A DNA stretch of 64,000 nt from Actinoplanes ianthinogenes (GTDB taxonomy: Bacteria; Actinomycetota; Actinomycetes; Mycobacteriales; Micromonosporaceae): the NCBI RefSeq assembly GCF_018324205.1, contig NZ_AP023356.1:1054001-1118000 (forward strand), read 5' to 3'. The notes beneath the pieces were generated by a model. The model made no database searches. It worked only from the letters and a program-made list of their open reading frames with translations, and was not told where the DNA came from. Shown here in pieces: positions 1-6,595 of the stretch. How positions within the stretch are numbered: position 1 is the stretch's first letter; each line of letters opens with the position of its first letter. The translations under genes and the position numbers were made by a program.

Positions 1-52
1 TCCGAGATCAACCCCGTTTCCGGTACGGCGGCAGCGCCCAGTAGTTGATCAC

Positions 53-81
53 GCGTGCCCGGCTCGCCGGGGCCGGGCACG
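53..81. terminator. GC-rich hairpin, possible terminator
   Basis: Inverted repeat GCGTGCCCGG (53-62) / CCGGGCACGC (72-81) with a 9-nt loop. It could end transcription of a gene to the left of the window or of the minus-strand VOC gene after the repeat array. No T-tract follows on either strand. Confidence 0.35.
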
Positions 82-93
82 CCTCACCGTCCG

Positions 94-531
94 GCTGGCC
101 GCGACGGCCCTATCCCGAGCCCGGGAAGGGCCACAGAGACCAGCCCGACCACCCCGGCTGGCCGTGACCGCCCTACCCCAAGCCGGGAAAGGGCCACAGA
201 GACCAGCCCGACCACCCCGGCTGGCCATGACCGCCCTACCCCAAGCCCGCAAAGGGCCACAGAGACCAGCCCGACCACCCCGGCTGGCCGCGACCGCCCT
301 ACCCCCAGCCCGCAAAGGGCCCCAGACACCAGCCCGACCACCCCGGCTGGCCGTGACCGCCCTACCCCGAACCCGCAAAGGGCCACAGAGACCAGCCCGA
401 CCACCCCGGCTGGCCGTGACCGCCCTACCCCAAGCCCGCAAAGGGCCACAGAGACCAGCCGGACCACCCGGGCTGGCCGTGACGGCCCTATCCCGAGCCG
501 GGAAAGGGCCACAGGGACCAGCCCGGTTGGT
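94..531. repeat. 63-bp tandem repeat array, seven copies
   Basis: The anchor GGGCCACAGAGACCAGCC and its variants recur at 128, 191, 254, 317, 380, 443 and 506, exactly 63 bp apart. Units differ at only a few positions. Each unit contains CCAGCC...GGCTGG arms able to form a hairpin. Because 63 is a multiple of three, several frames stay open through the array, but no ribosome binding site or codon pattern supports a protein. The array runs up to the stop codon of the minus-strand VOC gene. A related array lies in the opposite orientation at 24228-24385. Confidence 0.93.
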
Positions 532-911
532 CAGGGCCAGACCTTGGAGTCCGTCGCGAACAGGTGCTCCGAGCTCTGGACCGGGACCACGCACACCAGG
601 TGACCACCCGGCGCGCGCAGGATCTTGTGCCCACCGTTGTCCGTCACGATCGTGGCGCCCGCCCGGATCAGCCGGGCACTCTCCGCCTCGACGTCATCGG
701 TCTCGATGTCCACGTGATACCGCGGGGCGTCGTCCACCGACTGCACCACCACGGCCAGCCCGGGCACCGCACCCTTGATCCCGGTGAACTCCGGCTCCCC
801 CGGCGCCGGCCGGGCGCTGCCACCGAGGGCCGTCGCCCAGAAGGAGACCGCGGCGTCGGCCTCCTTGACCGGGGTGTCGATCAGAACTCCGAACAACCGG
901 CTTCGATGCAT
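531..911 (-). CDS. VOC family (glyoxalase/bleomycin-resistance-like) protein
   Basis: This 126-residue protein has the size and pattern of a single-chain vicinal-oxygen-chelate protein: an N-terminal GVLIDTPV strand, a helix with SFWATALGG, then a second beta-alpha-beta-beta-beta module ending in GGHLVCVVPV. Such proteins bind a metal and act as dioxygenases, lyases, isomerases or drug-binding resistance proteins; the substrate cannot be told here. Conserved His/Glu positions such as YHVDIE in the middle may be metal ligands. The stop codon sits at the edge of the 63-bp repeat array. It lies 9 bp downstream of the acyl-CoA synthetase start-side operon's last stop, so co-transcription with that operon is possible. 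Confidence 0.8.
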   Translation of the reverse strand: MHRSRLFGVLIDTPVKEADAAVSFWATALGGSARPAPGEPEFTGIKGAVPGLAVVVQSVDDAPRYHVDIETDDVEAESARLIRAGATIVTDNGGHKILRAPGGHLVCVVPVQSSEHLFATDSKVWP

Positions 912-920
912 GGCCCCACG

Positions 921-2702
921 TTACGCGTAGAGATCGTCCAACAGGGGACGATAGCGCTCCTCGATCACCCGCCGGCGCAGCTTGAGCGAGGACGTCAGCT
1001 CACCGGTTTCCACCCCGAGGTTCTCCTCGAGCACGGCGAACTTCTTGATCGTCTCCCAGGAGTTGAGGGTGGCGTTGAGCTGCTCGACGTACCCCGCAAT
1101 CGCCTCCCGAAGCGCGGCGGACCGTGCGATGTCCGCATGCGAGGCGTCGCCGAGGCCGTGGGCCGAGGCCCATTTCCGGGCCTCGTCCGGATCGAGGTCG
1201 ATCAGAGCAGTGATGTATTTGCGTTTCTCGCCGTGCACCACGAATTGCCCGGCGAGCGGGCAGATCGCCTTGAACCGCGCCTCGATCGCCTGCGGCGCGA
1301 CGTATTTGCCGTTCGATGTCTTGATCAAGTCTTTCTTACGGTCGGTGATCCGCAGGGACCCCCGCTCGGTGATCTCTCCGATGTCGCCGGTGTGCAGCCA
1401 GCCGTCCTGGAGCACCGCGCTGGAGTCCAGCCCGTGATACCCCGACATCATCCCCGGCCCGCTGAGCAGGATCTCCCCGTCCTCGGCGATCCGCACCCGG
1501 GTGCCCGGCAGCGGCCGCCCGACCGTGCCGTACTCCGGACTGTCCGGCCGGTTGAAGATCGTCGTCGCGCACGACTCGGTGAGCCCGTAACCCTCCGCGA
1601 TCGGCAGCCCGACGGCGCCGAACCACCGCGCGATGTCCGGGGAGAGCGCGGCCGCGCCGGAGATGAAATAGCGCATCCGCCCGCCGAACCGCGCTCGGAT
1701 CTTCGCCAGCACCAGGCGGTCCGCCACCCGGAACCGCAATCCCGACCTGCGGTTCTGCGCCACGCCCACGGCCCAGTTCAACAGCGTTTTCTGTACGCCC
1801 GAAGCCCCGCTCACCGCCGCATAGACCTTCTCGAAGATCCGTGGCACGGCCGGCATGATCGTCGGCCGCACCTCGGCGAGCCGCTGCACGACCTTGCTGA
1901 CGTCACCGTCCACCGCGAACGGGAACCCGACCGAGAGCTGGCAGCTCAGCAGCGCCTTGCCGAACGCGTGGGACAGCGGCAGCCACAGATAGCCGAGATC
2001 GTCGGGCTGCACGATGCCCATCGCCCGGATCGCCAGGCCCTGGTAGGTCCAGGCGCGGTGGGCGATCCGGACACCCTTGGGCAGGCCGGTCGTCCCGGAG
2101 GTGTAGATCAGCGTGGCGAGGTCGTCGGGCCGCACCCGGGCGACGGCCGCCTCGACCGTCCCGGGCTCGGCGGCCCGGCCGAGCTCGCGCAGGCCGGCCA
2201 GGGTCAGCACGCGCGGGTCGTCGCCGGTCACCGCGCCGTCGATCAGCACCACCCGCTCGACCGGGGTGCCGTCGAACAGCAGCTTGGCCAGGAAGCTCTC
2301 GTTCTCGGCGACGGCGAACCGGCTGCCGGAGTCGGTGAGGATGTGCGCGACCTCGTCCGCCGACGACGACGGATAGACCGTGGTGGTGGCCCCGCCGGCG
2401 CACATCACCCCGAAGTCCGCCTCGATCCACTCGACCCGGGTGCCACTGGCGATCGCGACCCGGTCCTCCGGCGCGAGGCCGAGCGCGAGCAGCCCGGCCG
2501 CGATCTCGGTGACCGCCTCGGCCGTCCGCGCCCAGCTCTGCGCCTGCCACGCACCGCCGGCACCGGGCCGCAGGTAGGCGATCGCGTCCGGCTGGGCCGC
2601 GGCCCGCTCCAGGAACATCGCGCCGAACGAGGCCGGCTCGGTGGCTCGCAGCCCGGCCAGCAGGCTGTCCTCGGCGGCCGGGGCGGTGCAGGTCGGTGTC
2701 AT
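921..2702 (-). CDS. Long-chain acyl-CoA synthetase (AMP-forming, FadD15-like)
   Basis: This 593-residue enzyme would activate a fatty acid to acyl-AMP and then acyl-CoA in the cytoplasm. The adenylate-forming P-loop TSGTTGLPKG is at residues 201-210. The YGLTES motif, the HTGDIGE motif and a C-terminal DRKKDLIKTSNGKYVAP segment are present, all typical of the long-chain FACL group. The start is set by an ATGA overlap with the upstream TetR gene (2699-2702), which implies translational coupling. A longer frame through the TetR gene is a shadow. The regulator in the same operon probably controls fatty-acid activation; the exact substrate is unknown. Confidence 0.92.
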   Translation of the reverse strand: MTPTCTAPAAEDSLLAGLRATEPASFGAMFLERAAAQPDAIAYLRPGAGGAWQAQSWARTAEAVTEIAAGLLALGLAPEDRVAIASGTRVEWIEADFGVMCAGGATTTVYPSSSADEVAHILTDSGSRFAVAENESFLAKLLFDGTPVERVVLIDGAVTGDDPRVLTLAGLRELGRAAEPGTVEAAVARVRPDDLATLIYTSGTTGLPKGVRIAHRAWTYQGLAIRAMGIVQPDDLGYLWLPLSHAFGKALLSCQLSVGFPFAVDGDVSKVVQRLAEVRPTIMPAVPRIFEKVYAAVSGASGVQKTLLNWAVGVAQNRRSGLRFRVADRLVLAKIRARFGGRMRYFISGAAALSPDIARWFGAVGLPIAEGYGLTESCATTIFNRPDSPEYGTVGRPLPGTRVRIAEDGEILLSGPGMMSGYHGLDSSAVLQDGWLHTGDIGEITERGSLRITDRKKDLIKTSNGKYVAPQAIEARFKAICPLAGQFVVHGEKRKYITALIDLDPDEARKWASAHGLGDASHADIARSAALREAIAGYVEQLNATLNSWETIKKFAVLEENLGVETGELTSSLKLRRRVIEERYRPLLDDLYA

Positions 2703-3316
2703 GCGGGGTCCTCCACCATCCGGGTCAACCAGGTCGTCAGTTCCGGCGCGAGCGCCATGAGGTCGGGCTCGTCGTCGCTGTCCAACGCGTCCGAGGCGAT
2801 CTGCCGCAGCGCGTAGATCGCCCCGACGCAGGCGCTGAGCGGCACCGTGGCGCCGCCGGGAAGCCGGTCGCGGACCAGCGCGGCGAGCCGCTCGACGGCC
2901 TGCCGGCGGCGCCGGCGCGCCGGCCGGCCGAGAGCGTCCATCTCCACCTGGAAGGCCCGGGCCGCGACCCGGTCGCTGTCCAGCGTCGCCAGGTACGCCC
3001 GGACGAAGCGCTCGACGCCGTCCCCGGCGCCGAGCCGCTCCAGGAACACCGCGATGAACCGGTCGTAGGCGGCGTAGACACACGCGTCCTTGTCGGCGAA
3101 GCACTCGTAGAACGCGGCCCGCGACACCGCCGCCCGGGCACAGATCTCCCGCACGCCGAACCCGCGATAGCCCGCCCCGGCGAGCAGCTCCGTGGCGGCG
3201 ATCAGCATCCGCTCACGCTGCGCGGCGACCACCTGCTCGCGGGGCAGCTCGTGGCGGCCGCGCGGCAGCGACGGCGGGGTCGTGAACACCACGCCGCTGG
3301 TGATCCGCTCCGGCAT
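2699..3316 (-). CDS. TetR family transcriptional regulator
   Basis: This 205-residue protein has an N-terminal TetR helix-turn-helix (about residues 27-75: QRERMLIAATELLAGAGYRG, then VSRAAFYECFADKDA) and a variable ligand-binding C-terminus. The first 25 residues form an extension ahead of the DNA-binding domain. It is the first gene of an operon with the acyl-CoA synthetase, sharing the ATGA overlap. TetR proteins of this layout often sense acyl-CoA or fatty acids and repress their own operon; that role is inferred from context only. Confidence 0.9.
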   Translation of the reverse strand: MPERITSGVVFTTPPSLPRGRHELPREQVVAAQRERMLIAATELLAGAGYRGFGVREICARAAVSRAAFYECFADKDACVYAAYDRFIAVFLERLGAGDGVERFVRAYLATLDSDRVAARAFQVEMDALGRPARRRRRQAVERLAALVRDRLPGGATVPLSACVGAIYALRQIASDALDSDDEPDLMALAPELTTWLTRMVEDPA

Positions 3317-3430
3317 CGACCGACCCCATCCGAGTAGGCGTCATTTGAGTACGTGTTGTTACTCCAATATTCCCACGAGGTTACCGCGCCCCCGGCCGGA
3401 CCCGGCACCCGGACCCGGCAGGATGAATCC

Positions 3431-4219
3431 GTGGAGACGGATCTCGAACTGGCCCAGCGGGCCGCACTGACCGGCGCCGCCGAGGCGCTCCGCCACTTCG
3501 CGGTCATCGCCGACCTGCCGCAGGAGACCAAGAAGGACGGCACCGTGGTGACCCTGGCCGACCGCGCGGTCGAGCACGCGATCCGGGCGGTGCTGGCCGA
3601 GGCGCGACCGGACGACGCCATCCTCGGCGAGGAGCACGGCGAGACCGCGAGCCGGAACGGACGCCGGTGGATCATCGACCCGATCGACGGCACGGCGCTG
3701 TTCGTCCGCGGCGACGGACGGTGGCTGGTGCTGATCGCCCTGGAGGTGGACGGCGAGGTCACCGTCGGGGTGCAGGTCGTGCCGGTGCAGGGGCTCGCGT
3801 GGTGGGCCACCCGTGGCGGCGGGGCCTACCGGGGCAAGGTCGTGGACGGCGGGCTGGCCGCGGCGGAGCGGATCCGGGTCGCGGCGCCGCCGGACGGGGT
3901 GGCCGGGAGCCGGCTCGGGGTGGTCCCGCTGGACTGGGGGCGGGAGATCGCCGCGCCGCTGATCGCGGTGGCTGCGGAGGAGCCGTGGCCGGTGCATCCG
4001 CCGCTGCTGGTGGCGCAGGGCGACCTGGACGTGGCGGTGCAGACCGGCGGGCAGATCTGGGACTTCGCGGCCAGCTCGGTGATCCTCCCGGAGGCGGGTG
4101 GGTACTTCCGCGGTCTGGACGGGCAGGAGCGCGCGGGAAGTGGCGCGTACGTCTTCGCGAGCAGCCCCGAGCTGCTGGACGCCGCGCTGAGCATCCTCCG
4201 CGGCCAGACCGTGCCCTAA
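3431..4219 (+). CDS. Inositol monophosphatase family phosphatase (HisN/ImpA-like)
   Basis: This 262-residue Mg-dependent phosphatase carries the family's metal-binding motifs GEEHG (66-70) and DPIDGT (83-88) and a late WDFAASSVILPEAGG segment. In actinobacteria close relatives act as histidinol-phosphate phosphatase or inositol-1-phosphatase, and sequence alone does not separate them. The start is the GTG at 3431, preceded by AGGATGAATCC. Upstream in-frame codons reach 3353 but lack a binding site and would add a Pro-rich leader. It is divergent from the TetR operon. Confidence 0.88.
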   Translation: METDLELAQRAALTGAAEALRHFAVIADLPQETKKDGTVVTLADRAVEHAIRAVLAEARPDDAILGEEHGETASRNGRRWIIDPIDGTALFVRGDGRWLVLIALEVDGEVTVGVQVVPVQGLAWWATRGGGAYRGKVVDGGLAAAERIRVAAPPDGVAGSRLGVVPLDWGREIAAPLIAVAAEEPWPVHPPLLVAQGDLDVAVQTGGQIWDFAASSVILPEAGGYFRGLDGQERAGSGAYVFASSPELLDAALSILRGQTVP

Positions 4220-4593
4220 GCCCGCAGAGCCGCCGCGATCGCCCCGTGGTCGTGGTAGTCACGGGACTCCACGATCAGCCCGTCCCGGATGCGCAGCACC
4301 TGGATGTTCGCCATCCGGAAGCCCGGCCCCGCGTAGTCGTACTCCGCCACGATCACCTCCGGGTCCGTGGTCTCGTGCACCCGCACGTTGTCCGGGCTGA
4401 GCGTGATCGGCAGCGACGCCGCCGCCGCCGCGAAGTGCCGGGCCACCTCGTCGCGCCCGTGCAGCCGCGTCCGCCGCGGATCGAACGGCATGGTGACGAC
4501 GGCGTCCGGCGCGTAGAGGTCGCCGAGCGTGCTCCACTCGCCGCGGCCGATGCCGCCGGAGAGCCGGGCGAAGACCTCGCGGGGTGTTTCCAT
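4216..4593 (-). CDS. SnoaL/NTF2-like small protein
   Basis: The 125-residue protein matches the NTF2-like fold pattern: an N-terminal helix METPREVFARLSGGIGRGEW, DLYAPDAVVTMPFDP, then GRDEVARHF and a strand-rich C-terminus ending in SRDYHDHGA. Family members are polyketide cyclases, ketosteroid isomerases or uncharacterised ligand binders. The ATG at 4593 follows GGAGGTGGACC. Its 3' end overlaps the convergent phosphatase gene by 4 bp. It is transcribed divergently from a TetR gene, and two palindromes between them suggest TetR control. Confidence 0.82.
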   Translation of the reverse strand: METPREVFARLSGGIGRGEWSTLGDLYAPDAVVTMPFDPRRTRLHGRDEVARHFAAAAASLPITLSPDNVRVHETTDPEVIVAEYDYAGPGFRMANIQVLRIRDGLIVESRDYHDHGAIAAALRA

Positions 4594-4614
4594 GGTCCAC
4601 CTCCGTGCAGAATA

Positions 4615-4655
4615 GGAGTGCGTACTCCGTTTAAGCATACGGAGTGTTCACTCCG
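4615..4655. promoter_or_regulatory. Twin palindromic operator between NTF2-like and TetR genes
   Basis: GGAGTGCGTACTCC (4615-4628) and CGGAGTGTTCACTCCG (4640-4655) are near-perfect palindromes sharing GGAGT/ACTCC arms. Both are followed by GTTTA. Their location between two divergent starts is the classical arrangement for a self-regulating TetR protein. Confidence 0.7.
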
Positions 4656-4672
4656 TTTAGGAAGGGGTCCGT

Positions 4673-5191
4673 GTGCCACGTGCGGACGCACAGCGCAATC
4701 GGGCGCGGCTGCTGGAGGTCGCCGAGGAGGTCTTCGCCGAGCGCGGCGCCACGGTGGCGACCGAGGAGATCGCGCGGGCGGCCGGGGTCGGGATCGGCAC
4801 CCTGTTCCGGCACTTCCCCACCAAGGAGGCGCTGCTCCAGGAGGTCTACCTGGCCCGGCTGCGCCGCCTCACCGACGACGCCGCCACCGCGCCGACGCTC
4901 GCCGACTGGATCCGCCGGGCGGTCGAGCAGTCCCGGGTCAAGAACGCTTTCGCCGACGCTCTCACCGAGGCCGGCGTCGACCCCCGCGGCGTCGCCGCCG
5001 ACGTCCACCGCGACCTGCTCGCCGCGATCGGCACCCTGCTGCGCCGCGACCAGTCCACCGGCGCCGTCCGCCCCGACCTGCGCGTCCCCGACATCGTCGG
5101 CCTGCTCGCCGGCGCCTCGCGAGCCGTCGAGGTCGCCCCGGACAGCCAGTCCCGCATCCTCGAAGTCCTCTTCGCCGGCCTGAAACCCTGA
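4673..5191 (+). CDS. TetR family transcriptional regulator
   Basis: This 172-residue regulator has a canonical TetR DNA-binding domain (residues about 8-55, with GVGIGTLFRHFPTKEALL as the recognition-helix region) and a short ligand domain. The start is GTG at 4673 with GGAAGGGG upstream; another in-frame choice is not apparent. Divergent from the NTF2-like gene and next to two matching palindromes, it probably represses both itself and that gene. The inducer is unknown. Confidence 0.9.
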   Translation: MPRADAQRNRARLLEVAEEVFAERGATVATEEIARAAGVGIGTLFRHFPTKEALLQEVYLARLRRLTDDAATAPTLADWIRRAVEQSRVKNAFADALTEAGVDPRGVAADVHRDLLAAIGTLLRRDQSTGAVRPDLRVPDIVGLLAGASRAVEVAPDSQSRILEVLFAGLKP

Positions 5192-5265
5192 CCCCTCTTC
5201 CGCGGGGCGAGCGGCTCCGGTCGTACCCTCAAGCGGTCACCGCGAGCCACAGCGGACCTCGCGCC

Positions 5266-5625
5266 TCAGTCGTGGTCGAGGCGGAAGAGATCGCCCGCGC
5301 GCGTCGCGCGCAGCAGCCACCGCAGATGCGGCTGCGGGTTCCGCAGGTGACAGGTGGCGTCCCGGGCACCCGCCACGCTGCGCGCCGCGACCAGCATCCG
5401 CAGCCCCGCCGCATCACAGAAGTCCACCCGGGCGACGTCGATGTGGATCTGGCGGACCGGGACCGTCAGCCCGAGCACGTCGTAGACCCGGGTGAGGTCG
5501 TACAGCTGGGTCTGCAACGCGGTCACCGACATCGCGTCGAGGCTGCCCCACAGTTCGATCACCAACCGGTCGCCGTGCCGGGCGCCGGCGATCTTGGTGC
5601 CCGCGAACGCGGGGTCAGGACTCAT
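5266..5625 (-). CDS. STAS-domain anti-sigma factor antagonist
   Basis: A 119-residue single STAS domain. The core beta-strand GDRLVIELWGSLD is followed by helix and strand and then VARVDFCDAAGLRMLVAARS. In SpoIIAA/RsbV proteins the equivalent of the D-S/A-x-G-L loop holds the phosphorylated Ser. Here the loop reads CDAAGL, so the usual Ser is Ala. It may therefore be a constitutive or non-phosphorylated antagonist. It starts 22 bp after the stop of a STAS-ATPase fusion, suggesting one switching unit controlling an alternative sigma factor encoded elsewhere. Confidence 0.82.
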   Translation of the reverse strand: MSPDPAFAGTKIAGARHGDRLVIELWGSLDAMSVTALQTQLYDLTRVYDVLGLTVPVRQIHIDVARVDFCDAAGLRMLVAARSVAGARDATCHLRNPQPHLRWLLRATRAGDLFRLDHD

Positions 5626-5646
5626 GACGGAAACTCGGATCAGGGC

Positions 5647-6477
5647 TCATTGCCACTCCTCCGGCCGGTTGCGCAGGATCGCCCACACCAGTTTCCCGCC
5701 CCGGGCGGGCAGCGCGCCCCACGCCGACGCCGCCGCCCCGACGATCCGCAGCCCGAGGCCACGGTCGGTGAGCGACGGACCGAGCGGACCGGCGACCGGG
5801 TCGCGGACCTGCGGCAGGGCCGGGTTCCCGTCGAAGACCGCCAGGTGCAGCGCGGCCGTGGTGCCCTCGCCACGCGACGACACGACCACCTCGATGTCGG
5901 TGCCGGCGTGCTCGGCCGCGTTCACCACCAGCTCGGACGCCACGAGCCGGGCCCGCTCACTGAGATGCGGCAGCTCCCAGCCCCGGCAGGCGTCGCTGAC
6001 CAGGCGGCGGGCCAGGGTCGCGGCGGCCGGGTCGGGCGGCAGGGCCAGGTGCATCCGGTCGATCAGCGGGCGCCGGTGCGCGAAGGCGGCCCGGGCCTGC
6101 TGCACCGACGCGTACATGACCAGCCAGTCCCGGGCGCCGAGCCGGCGCAACCGGCGGGCCAGCGGGGTCGGCGCCGGCAGGCAGACCCCGATCGCGATCG
6201 GCGGCTGCATGGCGGCGCCCTGCGCGCACAGGGTGAGCCAGAGCGGCGCACTGACGGCCCGCGGATCGTTGAGCCGGTGCAGGTCCACGATCAGGCCGGT
6301 CGGGTGCTCGGCCAGGCACTTGTCCAGCACGGTACGGGCCAGCCAGGAGAGCCGCCGGTCCCAGGACCCGTGGAGGGTCACCTCGATGACGGCGGTGTCC
6401 GGGTCGATGACGGCGAGCACCGCCTCGGGCGGCGCGCCCGCGGACCAGTCGATGAGATGCGGCGAGTCCGTGGCCAT
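5647..6477 (-). CDS. STAS-like plus HATPase (RsbW-type) anti-sigma regulatory fusion
   Basis: This 276-residue protein has two parts. Residues about 1-140 resemble a STAS or MEDS-like module (VIEVTLHGSWD, PTGLIVDLHRLNDPRA). Residues 165-276 form a GHKL ATPase of the RsbW/SpoIIAB type, with the N-box ARLVASELVVNAAEHAG and the G-box segment LTDRGLGLRIVGAAASAWG. RsbW-type proteins bind and inhibit a sigma factor and phosphorylate a STAS antagonist. A natural partner, the next gene, is encoded immediately downstream. The ATG at 6477 follows AGGGGAAGGGGTC. Many actinobacterial members of this group have lost kinase activity, so whether this one phosphorylates is open. Confidence 0.82.
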   Translation of the reverse strand: MATDSPHLIDWSAGAPPEAVLAVIDPDTAVIEVTLHGSWDRRLSWLARTVLDKCLAEHPTGLIVDLHRLNDPRAVSAPLWLTLCAQGAAMQPPIAIGVCLPAPTPLARRLRRLGARDWLVMYASVQQARAAFAHRRPLIDRMHLALPPDPAAATLARRLVSDACRGWELPHLSERARLVASELVVNAAEHAGTDIEVVVSSRGEGTTAALHLAVFDGNPALPQVRDPVAGPLGPSLTDRGLGLRIVGAAASAWGALPARGGKLVWAILRNRPEEWQ

Positions 6478-6595
6478 GACCCCTTCCCCTGGCGAACGTA
6501 CTCAGTGCCATCGATTCTGCCGCCGCAATTCTTGAATTGTCCCAAAGACGACGTCAACGGAGATTCACCATGCGCGATGAACGCGACATGTCGGA

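Noticed and set aside
94..531. Possible protein of about 180 residues in any of several open frames through the 63-bp array
   Set aside because: The open frames are forced by the period being a multiple of three. They occur on both strands in several frames, lack ribosome binding sites and show no coding bias beyond the repeat.
94..531. CRISPR array
   Set aside because: There are no unique spacers: whole 63-bp units are repeated end to end, and no cas gene is present.
564..2816. Plus-strand 750-codon frame opposite the acyl-CoA synthetase
   Set aside because: It is the mirror of a well-identified enzyme with conserved motifs on the minus strand.
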